Assembly: GCA_025330725.1 (NCBI GenBank)
Contig: JAIWND010000006.1
Span: forward strand, 1,054,001-1,118,000
Length of the DNA stretch: 64,000 nucleotides
Source of the DNA: Chlamydoabsidia padenii
Taxonomy: Eukaryota > Mucoromycota > Mucoromycetes > Mucorales > Cunninghamellaceae
Reading direction: 5' to 3'
This document shows positions 23,633 through 36,316 of this stretch, piece after piece. Made by a program: the position numbers and the translations under genes. The notes under the pieces are model-generated. The model ran no database searches. It had not been told where the DNA came from and worked only from the letters and a program-made list of their open reading frames with translations. Numbering within the stretch: the first letter of the stretch is position 1; each line of letters opens with the position of its first letter.

Positions 23633-24639
23633 CAATAACAATAAAAAATAAACACAAAAGTCAAGTTGGAGTTTTTGTGGTATGGAAGGGGGGGATGACG
23701 GTGGTAGGGGAAGGTGACAAATGAATGATAGAGTTAGTGGAAAGATACACAAAGGTATGATTAGGATAGGTGGAGTGAGTAAAAAAAGGACGAATCAGAA
23801 GGGTATCGAATAAAACAAACGAAGGAAAGAGCCTGTCAATTCAAATAAAACCGGCGCGACCTAAAAGGGGAGAAAAAAACAAGTGGGAAAAAAAAGTGAT
23901 GTCACATACATTTTGGAACATTCAACCCCCGATACAAAGAGCCACCTGTCAAAACAATGTTTCTCCAGGTGCCATGTATCTACTATACACCAAGAAACGA
24001 ACATGTACCTTTATTTTTCAAATGAGTCTTGTTTTTATTATTATTACTGGCAATGACATGGATAGTTGATTTACAATGACTAGTGTCTTTACCAGGCTCC
24101 GTTTAACCTCGTGAAAGGGCCTGTCTGCCTTTTGTTTTTTGTTGTCACCTGTTTAATTCAAATCCCGCATTCGTGTCACTCTTTATAGATGATCCGGCTT
24201 TCATTCCTAAAAGTAATAATGAATATAACAAGCTATATTCAAAAACATTGAATAGGCAATAATTTGATTTTATATAGGTGAGGTATGAATCCGAAAATTC
24301 GAGGCAAAGGTTTAGGTGAAGTGAGGGTATTTGAATTCGCGGTAGTTGATAGAATGAGAGGCCCAGTGTTACTGGAATAATATTAAAAATGAAATCTATT
24401 CTTTCTACTTGCTTGTAGTGGTTTATGTTGGCAATTTTGATATGTATATCTCAAGATAAGGTGGATAGACTTTAATGTTGCACGTTAAAATGTAGTGCCT
24501 GAACTGCATGTCACATGGACTTCATATCCCGCTCTCGGGCAAACCCAATAATTAATGTCGATTTTTCTCATTTCCTATTTTTTGACTCTTCTTCCACTAT
24601 TCCAACCATAATTAGAGGGCTTCTCCTCATTTGTCACAA
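23633..24639. promoter_or_regulatory. Divergent PPR/RapGAP intergenic region
   Basis: About 1 kb without coding evidence. It holds one exact recurrent motif TTCAAATCCCG (24157-24167) and a one-mismatch copy TTCATATCCCGC (24521-24532), the latter 108 bp before the RapGAP start. Confidence 0.45.
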
Positions 24640-27600
24640 ATGGCCCTTCCCATTCCTTCCTCTACCTCTTCATTACACCTTGAAGCTGACCATGCTTCCT
24701 CTTCTTTTACTTTTATACCATCTGATTCGGACTTTGAAGATCTAAACCATCCACATTCAGTCTCCCACACCAACAGCGACTTGGGTAAAGCGTTCATTGA
24801 CTTTAACATTGAAGACGACACTGACAAGAACCAACGATACCATCAACAAAAGCAGCAACGTAAAACGTGGGCACCGTCATCCTTATCTTTAAAACCTCTC
24901 CGGGCAAAACCAACAGGGCGAAACTCTTTACCAACCGTCAGCGCGCGCAAGACAAAAACCTTATCCAACAGTACTATCAGCAGATTTGTATCATCACTAG
25001 CATCCGTCGCAGTAGCATCGTCATCACGACTGGATCCCACTGTGGAGGAAACCAACCAACTTTTGCCCGGTTCATCGCCTTCCTATCGACTGTCCTCCTT
25101 CTTCTTTGAAACAACAACGATACCGATCAGTAGTGTGAAGACTAACACTTCGTCTCCTTCTTCCTCTTCAACGACATCGATTGACTCCTCCACACTGACC
25201 TCATCGTGTACACCATCGGCAACGAACTCTACTAATAACAAGAACATATCCACCTCCAGTATATCAGCACCAACCACTACCACCTGCCCTGGATCATTAT
25301 CATCATCACCAAACCATCAAGTCGGACAACTTTTATTTGGTGCACCCATATTGGATGATCCTGCTTTTTTTGAAAAGGAATTTCATGCTATTATCAACGA
25401 TCATCAACTTTATCGTCATCCGGTGTCGATCCTTCATCCAAAACAGGTAATATTGATCATCTTTAACAAATTTGATATACTCACGTATCTTTTTTCTTCT
25501 TCTTCCGCCTAGAATACTCATTGGGACGATGATGATGATAAACAACAACAACAACAAAGGATCGATGATGGGTTCCTTCTTCTAAAGACGATGAACCTCC
25601 AGCAACTATATACGGATTGTCAACATGTTGGGGAAAGTACAACTCAATGGATGCAGGATCAAGATAAAGAATGTCAAGACGATCAAGTATCTCAACTCAC
25701 TTTGGAATGGGGCTATATCAACTGTCACCGCATTCTCGAACAATACAATCGACTGTTGGCGCCTGAAACGCATAGTGGAAGCAGTGATGACAAGAAAGCG
25801 CTTTATTCATCTATACGACAACAATTGGATACAATGGAGGATGATATTGCCGATGAACATACTATGGCGGGGCTTGAAAACTTGGTAAAAGATAAAAAGA
25901 ACATCATGATAGACTGAATACTAATACACTTGAACTCCCTTATTAGGTACAATCCTTGGCAAACGCAATCTATCAAGGTATTCTATTGACAAACTATGGT
26001 CGGACGGTGATACCTAACAAGGATTATTGGATTGAAGGAAGCAATCATCATCATCCGCCATCATCATCATCAACAACAACAACAATAACAAGTTACAATA
26101 CAGTCGATCATCGAGACGAAAAAACGACATGGTATCCCGAATTATTTGCTGGTCAGTCCTATCACACCTTTGCAGGATATAAAAACAATCAGCCTGTGGT
26201 ACTGATGACTTTATGGGATGGCATGACGAACAGGTATATGTGTATCTATCGATCCACCCTGGGTCCAGACATACGACTTTTACTTGTGGACAACAGCAAT
26301 AGCAACATCAACGACGACGACGACGAGGGATATCAAGAAGACAATACCTGCTGCATACAAATAACAAGAATGACACCGGAATGGGAATCGGCACTCGAAG
26401 AAGCTTTTGATCTTGACTTGACACAACTTGTACAAATCGACTCGGCTCTTGTCCGCTCCAGTGGCATTGAACAAGACTTGATACGACTAGATAAAGACAT
26501 GGTAATAATATATTATGCTAACATTTCATATACTCATTCTTATTTTTATATATAATAGAATCATTATCAATTCAAGTGCGGGGTCCTTTATGTCAAAGAT
26601 GGTCAATACAAAGAAGATGAGTGGTTCTCTAATAATCATGGATCGACTAGTTTTGATTCCTTTCTGGACTGTCTTGGTGAAAAGATCTCGTTGAAAGGAT
26701 ATCAAGGCTGGGCTGCTGGGCTGGACACAAAAAGTAAGTATAACAGAAATAAGGAGGAGAAGAGGTATGAACTGACAAGAATCCTATTATCAACATTTGC
26801 ATAGGCGGGGACTCCGGCGATTATACCTATACATCAACTTGGCAAGATATTTATCAAGTGACATACCATATCTCAACATTGATTCCTTCTACATCTGGTG
26901 ACAAACAGCACATTCAAAAGAAACGGCATATTGGAAATGGTAAATCACAAGTAAAAGATGGATATTTGCTCATACTCACCCATACTTTTTGGTTTTGTTA
27001 GATATTGTATGCATTGTATTTGTTGATGGGAACAAACCTTTTGATCCAGCAGCAATCAAGTCACAATTCCTTCATGTATTTATTATAGTGCATCAAGAAG
27101 AACTGCATGGGCGCATTGGCTGGAGGTAATGTATACAAAAAAAAAAAAGGGGGGGGAAACCAGACATACTTACATGTGCGTTTCAAATCTTTTAGGGTAG
27201 AAGTAACCTGCGTCAAGGATGTACCTCTTTTTGGTCCGGCGGTAACAAATCAAACCTTTTACGATAAACCTTCTCTTCATAACTTTTTGCTGGCTAAATG
27301 TAAGTATCTACTTATAATGGATCAAAATCAAAATGAGGTGACTAATGACTTTATATACGTATACATCCAGTGATCAATGCGGAATATGCTGCTTTGAAGG
27401 CGCCCAAATTCACCAAACCATTGGACCGTGCACGAAAAGGTATATTGTCAAATGTGGTGGAACGTATACTAAAGATGCAACAAAACAGCAGCAACAAATC
27501 AGGTGGTGTAAAAGTACATAATAATAATAGCAAAAGCAGCAGCAATAACAACATCAGCAAGTATCATGTGACATCTCTTCGACCTTCTTCTGCAACCGCT

Positions 27601-27672
27601 GGTCCTACTACATTACTCAAGGATCTTCTTCTTTCTTCAGAAGGATTGGTGGGAACTTTGGGACGACCTTGA
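24640..27672 (+). CDS. RapGAP-domain protein with long disordered N-terminus
   Basis: Probable GTPase-activating protein for a Rap/Rheb-like small GTPase. Exons 24640-25446, 25513-25884, 25947-26501, 26559-26733, 26805-26939, 27002-27125, 27196-27299, 27371-27672; 2574 nt, 857 aa. Residues 1-270 are Ser/Thr-rich and disordered. The C-terminal half has the classic Rap-GAP signature: HYQFKCGVLYVKDGQ, FDSFLDCLGEKI, GLDTKSGDSG, YQVTYHISTLIPS, KRHIGNDIVCIVF (with the catalytic Asn-thumb in HIGND), FDPAAIKSQFLHVFIIV and DVPLFGP. The family acts through that Asn rather than an Arg finger. The 3' end is uncertain: reading straight on reaches a stop at 27670, but spliced alternatives (an exon starting at 27642 that reads KDWWELWDDLEQ, and exons to about 27968) are plausible. 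Confidence 0.9.
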
Positions 27673-28995
27673 ACAGCACAGTCTTCGATTCATCAAGGTA
27701 TTATAAAAGAATCAGGATGCATGAATGGTTACACTATCGGGGTTTTAATTATGTTTGTCTATAATGCAGGACGCGAAGCAAAAGCAGTGGAATCAACACA
27801 CATCTCTAATACCACCTCTGAAACTCATTCTACATCGACCATGTCATCTCATACAAATAAACAGACAGCAGACAACAGGTAATACGAAGGATGGGGAAAA
27901 GATTGTTCTATTTTGATACTGACAACACCTTACTTTATAGACCGACCTCCACAATCATGACAAGCTGACATTCCTGGTATCCTATTTATCTATTTACTCT
28001 TTTATTATTATTATCATTATATCTCTTTATTACTATTTATCTTATCTGTTATGTATTTGTATGCGTGTGTGTATGTGTGGCCCTACCTAGTATAATAGCA
28101 TTCTCTTTAATTCATATTGATTAAATAAACCCCATATCTCTCTTCCATATTGTGATTATGACTAAAAATAAATAACCTATAAAGTACTCATGCTCTTTTG
28201 CTCGCAAAATGATCGGCTCAAGTGTCGGAGGGATGGTGAAATTATTTGTTATTGCGATATCACACGCACAGACTAAAAAAAGAAAGAAAAAATCTGACTC
28301 TCTCCAAAGGCATGAACATATTTCCATTTATTGACATTCTTCTTGTTGTTGTTGTAAAAGATTGATGCAATTGAAAAACATCAACAAAAGAATGATGTGA
28401 AATCAATTGTAAGGGGAAAAAGAAACCATGTCTCTTGAATTGATTTTGCCCTTCTTCTATATCCCCTTATGAAAATGCACTTTCCCCCCTCTTTGTTGCA
28501 TCATTTGCTCCCCCCCCCTAATATGAATATGTATGAGTATGCTTTTTTTTTTCATCCTTAGATGATAGAGTAAGTATGTGTTTCATTACAAGGAGTAGAA
28601 GAAATGCTTACCATTTCGGTTTGTCAACTAGATCGATTCTATCGTATATCGGTACCTTTTCGATGCATTCATTCATTCATTCTCAAAGGGTTAATTTCAA
28701 ATCCCGACGAGGCCATAGCGGGGTTGGTTTCCCGCCAAATAATTTCCCCTCCCCCTTTAATTGAGGGTCCTCTCCCATTTTTCTTTTTCACCTCTTTCTT
28801 TCCTTTTTCTTTTCCTTTTTTTTTTCCATTGCCTTCTTTTTTATACTTCCTTTGTCTATTATTGTATTATAACAAACCAAACCACTTTTAATAGACTTTA
28901 TTTTACCTTACGATACTGTAACACCCATTCAACTTTTTTTTTTGTACCATTGCATTTTTAAACCTCTTTTACTCGCTCTATTGATACTGACGACA
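27673..28995. other. Intergenic region, possible extra RapGAP exons at the left end
   Basis: 27.67-27.97 kb may hold two more short exons of the RapGAP gene (splice-like GTATTA/GCAG near 27700-27770 and GTAATA/ATAG near 27880-27940). The rest is AT-rich, with an exact recurrent motif at 28696-28706 and a T/C-rich promoter stretch before the next gene. Confidence 0.4.
28696..28706 (+). promoter_or_regulatory. Recurrent 11-mer upstream of the integrase-finger gene
   Basis: Exact copy, 290 bp before the start codon; a 5' UTR of unknown length intervenes. Confidence 0.45.
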
Positions 28996-30248
28996 ATGAA
29001 CAACACTTTATACTCCTCTTCCACCACCATGTATGCAAAACCAAACAAACTTACGCCCCTATCACAACATTATGATCCTTCTTTTGTATCCTTCAAAACA
29101 GAAGCTATTGACCATACTGGACGACACGATCATTGCTTATGCTATGAAACGAACCAAGAACAAACTATGGACCTTAACAGCACTATATCATCCTTATCAT
29201 CACCATCTTCCACCTCCTCTTCATCCTTCTCATCACCATCACTCTTATCACCCACCATGGAAATGGACTATCTGTACGACCAAGATCAATACCCTTCTCC
29301 TCAAACCTTTGGCACCATTGTCCAAGATTATCTCCAGAACCTATCAAGTAAAAAGCGGGACAAGGCATTGGTGGATCAAAATAGATATGGTCTCATTCTT
29401 CAAGTCTTGAAGGATCCTCGTAACACGGCGATCAGTACGGCTCAATTCCGATTCTGGGTCAAAAAGATGTTCCAACTGAATGAACCAACAACTTCAGGGT
29501 CTTCTTGGGCGGTATATCATGACAATAAACCGGTGGCTATGCAAGAACAAATCTATCCTATCCTGATCCAAGCTCATAGGGAGGCTCAACATGGTGGCAG
29601 GGATAAAACATCGGCTTTGGTAAGGGATATCGACCATCAAAAAAGGCTTTTTTTTTTTCTTCTGTATACTCATCCCTCCTTTTTTTTTTCCCTTGGTTAA
29701 TGTAGGTACGTAAACGATACTCATGGATTCCTAAAGAACTAATTGCCCGATTTGTTCGCCGATGTCCATTCTGCATCTCTCGTCGAAATGGTCATATCAG
29801 TCGCCCGACTCGCTCTCATCAGACGACACAACAACCCACTCGCCCCAACAAAGGCGCACACTCTGCTCATCAGTCCACACTTAAATCAAATAGCCTAACG
29901 AATCGTCCTCACCCATATGAACCCAACTGGAAATCAGGATCACCTTCATCGATCGCCACATCGGCTGCTGCATCGGCGGTTTCTACTCAATGGATCGAAC
30001 CTGGATCGACCCCTTTTTACTACTATTCACCTTCCTCTCGTGATTCAAGGCAACAAGATATTCATGCTCTTCCTGATTATGCGGCACTCGGTTACATGGA
30101 TCAACGACAACAACAACAACAACAAGATTACAATTATCCTCCATACTCACAATTATTACCGGATGAATCATATCAAGGGTCCTCTTCTTTGTCTGCTCTT
30201 TATGGTATGCCTCCTACTATCTCTATGGAGATACTATCTCACCAGTAA
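28996..30248 (+). CDS. Integrase-type HHCC zinc-finger protein, no catalytic core
   Basis: Two exons, 28996-29619 and 29706-30248; 1167 nt, 388 aa. After a Ser-rich N-terminus, residues 125-170 form a helical segment (LSSKKRDKALVDQNRYGLIL). Then His194-x4-His199-x28-Cys228-x2-Cys231 (HREAQHGGRDKT, then WIPKELIARFVRRCPFC) matches the H2C2 zinc-binding domain of gypsy/retroviral-type integrases. No reverse transcriptase, RNase H or DDE core follows; instead there is a Ser/Pro/Gln-rich tail containing poly-Gln (QRQQQQQQQD). The intron splits the zinc finger, and there are no internal stops, so this is more likely a host gene that has recruited the finger than a broken element. A DNA-binding or regulatory role is an inference. 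The 3' end converges on BCS1. Confidence 0.75.
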
Positions 30249-30626
30249 ATTATTTCCCCCACCCACCTTCTTAATCACTTGCTCTACTTTTTACCTTGTT
30301 TATATTCTTTCCCCCCTCCTTTTTTTTTGTTATATACAGTACACATATATATTCATTTACTCTTATTTATGATCAATCACTTTATATGAATTTTCCCATT
30401 TTTATCCCCCCTTCTTATTTTACTTTATGATCCTTTTTTTATATACGTATCCTTCTACCTATTACTATCTACAATAAAAAAACATGTCTTCTTTTACTAT
30501 TTTAAATCCCGCCTGCTTGGTATTCAAATGTTTTCTACTTTATTACATAGGGTTACATAAAAAAAGGTGATCTAAACCAATATGACTAAACTATAAACAC
30601 CCCACCCATCTATATCAACCTATAAT
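30249..30626. other. Convergent 3' intergenic region
   Basis: AT-rich DNA with AATAAA at about 30473 and a one-mismatch recurrent motif TTTAAATCCCG at 30501-30511, here not near a start codon. Confidence 0.45.
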
Positions 30627-32663
30627 CTATCCGGCTGTAGTCCCATCTTGTTTTTGCTGTGCTTCTTCATCAGGTTTTTTCACTTGATCCGGTGTAGCGT
30701 TGTTTTGGTTTGATGTGTTGTCCTTTTGTTCCCCTTGTTCCATTGTTGTATCCTGTTTCTTATCAATACCCTGATGTTTTTCAGCATGCAAACGATCCGC
30801 TTTGACAGTTTCCAAGAATCCAGGGACTAGATCAATGATATGTTGGATAGGATCAGGGCTAGCTTGAATAGCATCGAGATGACAAATAAAGAAGTTTTGT
30901 AGTTCGGCAGGTGTTACATATTCAGCAGGAATGGCGCGCACAAAACGATCCACATCAGGAAGGACGGTATCTGTAGAAGATGTTATGGTGGAGACTGAGG
31001 AAGTGGAGGAAGGCGATTTAATCATGAGTAAGGATTGGTCTTTTTTGTCGGCGTTGTCGTCGTTGTCCAGTTGGTTATCGTCGTCGTCCATAAACCGGTG
31101 ATACATTGCCCTGATTTGATCTTGATCCGCATACCCCAGTTCCATCTTGATATCAATACGACCGGGGCGAAGTAGAGCAGGTTCAATATCGTCCATGTTG
31201 TTGCAGCTCATAAAGATCATCGAGCCTTCTTGTGCTGTCACACCATCCAAAGCGTTGAGAATACCCGTCATTGAGAGTCGAGGTTGGCCAGGTACGTCGT
31301 TTGATGATCCTTCCGAAGCACCCTTGCCAGACTTGTTTTTAAATCCCGCACAATGGTCAATGTCTTCGATCAAAAGGATGCTGTTGTAAGGCATGGTGCG
31401 AAGGAGGTATTGATACAGTTCGTCGTCCATTTGGTTATTGATGCTGAGGATCGCCACATTCATGTTCAGTTTGCTGGCGATAGATTGGACAAGTGAGGTC
31501 TTGCCGGTACCAGGAGGACCACGAAGTAGATAACCACGTCGATAAGGAAGACCAAGTTTAGCATACCATTTTTCACGTTGTCGGAAGAGTTGAATGTCTA
31601 AATAGAGGAATGTGTCAGCAAGTTCTTGTCTTTGTTATCCAACACCTTTCTTACATTACCTTTTAACAATGTTTCTTTTTGTCCACTTTTCAAAAACACC
31701 GAATCAAATGATCGCATGGCTTTTGTCCCGACTTGTATCCATGAGCTACCAAAATAGCGAGAGGTAGAGCTTTTATAAATCGTCATCTAAACCACCACCA
31801 AAAAGAAGAGAAAAAAAGCATATTAGCACAAACAACCTTCATTTAGTAATAAAACCTTACCTTTCCATACTTCTTTTGATGTTGTATTTCGATCCATTCT
31901 TCCATAAAACCATGTAGTAAAGAAGTTTGACGAGTGCGCATTGTGATTGACATAACATCGACCTTGTTCACCATATTCAAGACATCCGAGAGTTGTCCAT
32001 TACCCATGTCGGTATTATCAAAAGAGCTTGGAGTTTCCTTGCCAACGTAAACCCAGATCTTGTGTCCTTTGTAATAGAATTCATGGTTCTTATCAGCTAC
32101 ATAAACAAAATAAAGAAGAGTTAGTTAGTTAGTTCCTTTTTTTTTGGGGGGGGGGCTGGTGCTTACACGGAAAGAGTTCCAGTTTGGGTGCTTGTTGAGG
32201 ACCAGTGCGTTCTTCGTGAAAGTCATTAGCGTCAGGAGATTCCAACATTTTGGCTTCCACATTTCGGAAATCTTTTTCACCCAGTTGAGAAGCAATAAAG
32301 CTTTGGAGAGCAGTAAAGACCGCAGTTTCTTTTTCATTGACCTTGATAGTAGTGTACCAGTAACTATAAAACTTAGTGGTGCTTGTGGAAACCAAGTTGT
32401 TAAAGGGTGCAGTTATTAATGCTAAGTCGATTCATAAAAAGAGAGAGGGTTAGATTAATTTCATCCATCCTGTTTGTTTCCATATGGAGAAACTTACGAA
32501 TAATATAGAATAGCATGCCACAAAGAACGACGTCGTTGCCAAAGTATCGTTTCAATAGATTAAAGAGTCGATCACCAAGAAAATGGAGCCAAAAGGATTC
32601 TTCGGTTAGTCGCCATAACCAATTCAACAAGATATCAGTCCATAAACTGAAAGGTATGATCAT
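30627..32663 (-). CDS. BCS1-type mitochondrial AAA ATPase
   Basis: BCS1 proteins sit in the mitochondrial inner membrane and translocate the folded Rieske protein during complex III assembly. Minus strand, about six exons. A hydrophobic N-terminal region is followed by the BCS1-specific domain (SYWYTTIKVNEKETAVFTAL, then MRTRQTSLLHGFMEEWIEI) and the AAA module: Walker A RGPPGTGKTSLVQ, Walker B SILLIEDIDH, then MTGILNALDG and the SCNNMDDIEPALLRPGRID block with the arginine fingers. The C-terminal tail is an Asp-rich insert plus a Gln/Asn/Lys-rich extension, unlike yeast Bcs1. Fungi often have several BCS1-like paralogues, so this may not be the orthologue that matures Rieske. Start chosen at MIIPFSLWTD. 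Confidence 0.88.
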
Positions 32664-33530
32664 GTCCAAAAAGAGTGGAGGGGTATATTCTTTTTAAAGG
32701 TGAAAGAAAAGAAGAGAGTTGGAAAAATAACTTTTTTTCAGCCCAGCCCTTTTAATGCTGCCGAATTTAAACGCCGATGTGGCACCCTGCTCAGACTAAA
32801 CTTTATTCGATTGAATATCCATTGTGACAGCGTACCATACCGCAGCGTGTCAGGGTTACATTCCTGTATTGAATCCCATCGGGTGGCACCCCTCACTGCG
32901 GAAACATGATCGTAAGAAACTTCTTTTTGGTTATGATGGCTAGTACCTGATCCATGTAGGCACTTTTCAAAAAAAAAGGGGGGTTAAATATTTAAACCCA
33001 GCCATAGTGAGCGAGTGAGACAACGATGGAAATGGCACTGATTGTTTTACTTCCCAGTTTCCCTCTCCGTGTCGTATTACGTTAGGAATCATTATTGTCG
33101 GGCATGAACACAATCTTGCTTTACTAATATCATACTCTCTGCCCTTAAAGGGAGAACCTTGACGAAGATTTTTGATTCGCACTCGTAGTTCATTGACCGA
33201 GGTATACTCTTCTCAACCAGGAACGGCTCGTCAAGACCGATTTGGTTTCATCGTTTTCTGGGGTAGAATACGGGTCCATCACATGATAGGAACGCCGCTA
33301 GTTTTTTTTTATTGTGCACCTCCCTTCTTGGTTTTATCAGATCTAATTGACCAATTAGATACATGGGTTTGTCTAGCACCCTGAGAGCGGCGTTTGAAAA
33401 GGATTTTTTCCCCTTCTTTATTTACTTTTTTTATTTTCCCATTCCCCTTCTTCTCTCTTCCCATTCATTTAACTATTTATTGGCACAGATTGTTTAAAAC
33501 TATACACCACAATCTTTATTCCATTATAAT
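32664..33530. promoter_or_regulatory. Divergent BCS1/GATA-factor intergenic region
   Basis: 867 bp without coding evidence. T- and C-rich tracts precede the GATA-factor start. No exact recurrent motif was found here. Confidence 0.4.
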
Positions 33531-35681
33531 ATGCCGCCCATTGTATTGAAGGTTAAAGGCAACAAATCCTTCTTCCCATTCTCAAACTTGGACTCTGAAG
33601 AAGACCTCTCAAAGACGTGGCGGGTGTGCACCAAAGTCAAGGATTCTCTGGAAAATGGCTCTCGTTTGGAAAACTTATCGTGGCGACTATGGTACTTTAA
33701 CGACAAGTGCAACAATGGTGCCTTTCAATCCTTATCAAGAACAACTGCTCTGAAACTAGACCACCACCCAGTCAAGATTCGTCCCCTGAAAAACAAGAAG
33801 AAGAAGAAAAACAACATTAGCAACACAACAAGTGAACTTTCAGCAACAACTCCTTCGGCCATGGTAATGCCCCAAGAAGAACTTGTGCCTTCTTCAACTG
33901 TGTATCCACCAAATCAGCAACAAAACATGTCGAATCGTGGTCTGGAACAAACATTGGTACAGCTTCAACAACAATCGTCATCATCAACACCATCATCACC
34001 TTCCTCCTATTTAACAAAACAACCTTTGATGATCGATACAAGTCATACAACGAATCATTACATGCTAAATCAGTACACATCGAATCAAAACAACAATGAC
34101 TCACCCATGGTAGAATTGGATCATCTTTTTGGTGTGGCATTCGACCATGGTGATGATAGTGGCGGATTATTACAACAAGCGGAAAATGCGACAGATCTTA
34201 TGATGGACGATTCTAATTGGATTTCAGGACCACCTTCCTCTGCACCAGGTACATCTTCCTTTGACAACAACTTTACATCGACAACACCAGGTTATCAACT
34301 ACCCATTCAAACTACTTCATCCATTTCTGGATTTCACTATCATCATCAACCATCACCACAACGTTATACATCTTCTCCTTCAATTGTTAACAATTATAAC
34401 ATGTCGTTATCCATGCCATCTAGTCCTTCTTCTTATTTACCACATCATCATTCAGCAACATCGACTACAAATGATGCCATGTATGTATCCTCTTCCTCAA
34501 CCATGCCACTCTCTCTTCCTACTGGTACTCTTGGTATCAAGTTGTATGCAAATCACGGTCTGAATCCTCAATCAGTGGAAGATCATCATCATCATCATCA
34601 TCAACAACAACAACAACAATCCAATGGCGATGATTTCTCACTGTAAGTCATTGTGGAAATACCACGTGCTAAAGCTTTATACATATACTTACCTTTTTTT
34701 TTGTTATATTGTGCTATATAGGGGATCAACAAATTGTAATATAACAGCAACAACAGTGGTGACACCAATGACAGATACCGATTCAGCAAATCATCAACAT
34801 CCTCTTGCAGCAACAACAACGACTCCTTCACATACCCCGCCCAGCAAATCCACTCATACTGCACCTGAAATTGCTGATCCTGTTTGTACAAACTGTGGTG
34901 CTACTTCTACTCCATTATGGCGCCGATCTTTTGAAGATGAAGTTTTATGTAATGCATGTGGTCTCTAGTAAGTCAACCTTCTCTCCTTCATATAACCTTA
35001 TCAGATACTAATTCTTTTTACTATAGTGAAAAATTACATAACGCTCCTCGACCAAAGTCCTTGAAACCTCATAATACAAGAAAGGAAATCAAGGAGGAGG
35101 AAGTGGTCCAACTGGTATGCTCAAATTGCTCAACTACAACTACACCTCTTTGGAGGCGGGACGATGGTGGTGCTTCTCTTTGTAATGCTTGTGGATTATA
35201 GTAAGTCATCAATCAATCGACTATACTGGGGATCATTATTGACTTTTTTTTTTTGTCTAGCTTTAAACTCCATCATGAAAGACGACCACTCTCTATGAAA
35301 ACGGATATCATCAAGAAACGACAACGTTATGAAAGCAGCAATAGCAATCACCCAAATGGACGCAGGGCTCACCACAAAAAAATGAAAAACGAAACTATAG
35401 CAAACCCAGTAACAGTTCAAACATCCTCGTCTTCTTCAACATCATCACACTCGTCACCACCTTCACCAGCAATGACGATTGGAAATCAACTACCTACTGT
35501 TACCGCAACGAACATCAAGGACGACGAATACCAGATGATACATGATATTTATCCAGTCTCAGCCTCCTCATCACCTTCAACCCCTACATCGACATCTCCT
35601 TCTTCACCCACTGGCCACACCATGCTACCTTACAACTTTTTACAACAACAGCATCCATCTCCTTTTATGTATTCTGGATAA
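33531..35681 (+). CDS. GATA transcription factor with two zinc fingers
   Basis: Exons 33531-34642, 34722-34967, 35027-35200, 35261-35681; 1953 nt, 650 aa. The N-terminus has the block [30 protein letters not shown], known from fungal AreA/Nit2-type nitrogen regulators. Two C-x2-C-x17-C-x2-C fingers follow: [14 protein letters not shown]...CNACGLYEKLH and [14 protein letters not shown]...CNACGLYFKLH; the second is followed by basic KKRQRY. Between N-terminus and fingers lies a long Ser/Gln/His-rich region that could be a transactivation domain. AreA normally has one finger; two-finger fungal GATA proteins include iron-repressor types, but their N-terminus differs. Both fingers are interrupted by an intron at exactly the same codon and phase. 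A nitrogen-regulation role is inferred from the N-terminus only. The 3' end is copied at 41.4-41.7 kb. Confidence 0.93.
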
Positions 35682-36039
35682 TGGCATCTTAATCTCTTGT
35701 CCCCCCACTCTCTCTCTCCCCTCCACCTTTTAATACTATATATATATATATATATATATATTTCTCATTATACATAGTTCATCCCACTTGCATTATTACT
35801 TTGTTTTTGTCATATATCACCCATACATTCTTTAGTTTATTACATTTATTATATATCATATTAGTATAGTCCCCTCCCAACCTTTTGCTTTCACATATAG
35901 TACATACACCCCTACTCTTTAATCGTCCTTTTTTTTTTAATAGTCTATACATATATATTTAAAAAAAAGCATGAAAATGAAAAACCCAATAAAAACAATT
36001 TTTACAATAACATGTTACAAAATAGGGTTTATTAATTAA
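35682..36039. other. GATA-factor 3' flank
   Basis: Non-coding. Contains a (TA)n tract (about 35741-35761) and AATAAA near 35990. Parts are matched in copy 2 at 41672-41846. Confidence 0.5.
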
Positions 36040-36162
36040 TCAATCAACAAGGGATACAGGGGAATATGGAGATGTAGTATGTATAATATTAATGGTACTA
36101 CTATCGTCATGACCAAGGTCGCCATGACAAGGATCGACCAGTCGATCAAAGTAATGCCGATC
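36040..36162 (-). pseudogene. Orphan last exon of the coiled-coil gene (copy 1 relic)
   Basis: 123 bp matching the final exon (41847-41969) of the coiled-coil gene in copy 2, same length and reading frame, with the acceptor (TTTAG) and stop codon preserved. The four upstream exons are missing: sequence right after it jumps to the stretch that in copy 2 lies beyond the gene (about 43260). This is a deletion relic, not an expressed gene. Confidence 0.88.
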
Positions 36163-36316
36163 CTAAACATACATGAAACATAACGTGTGAGTCATTTGGT
36201 AACGTCAAACGACAGATAAGAGGTTATTTATTTACGTAAAGGTAATATTTAATACAATATTTACAACTATTCAAGGTATAATATATTAATCAAGGTATCA
36301 ATCATCATCAGTCATG

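Noticed and set aside
23293..23724. 143-codon plus-strand frame opposite the PPR gene
   Set aside because: Antisense shadow of the PPR N-terminus; no protein features of its own.
29033..29410. Second open frame overlapping the integrase-finger gene
   Set aside because: It is the shifted frame of a Ser/Pro/His-rich coding stretch with low-complexity composition.
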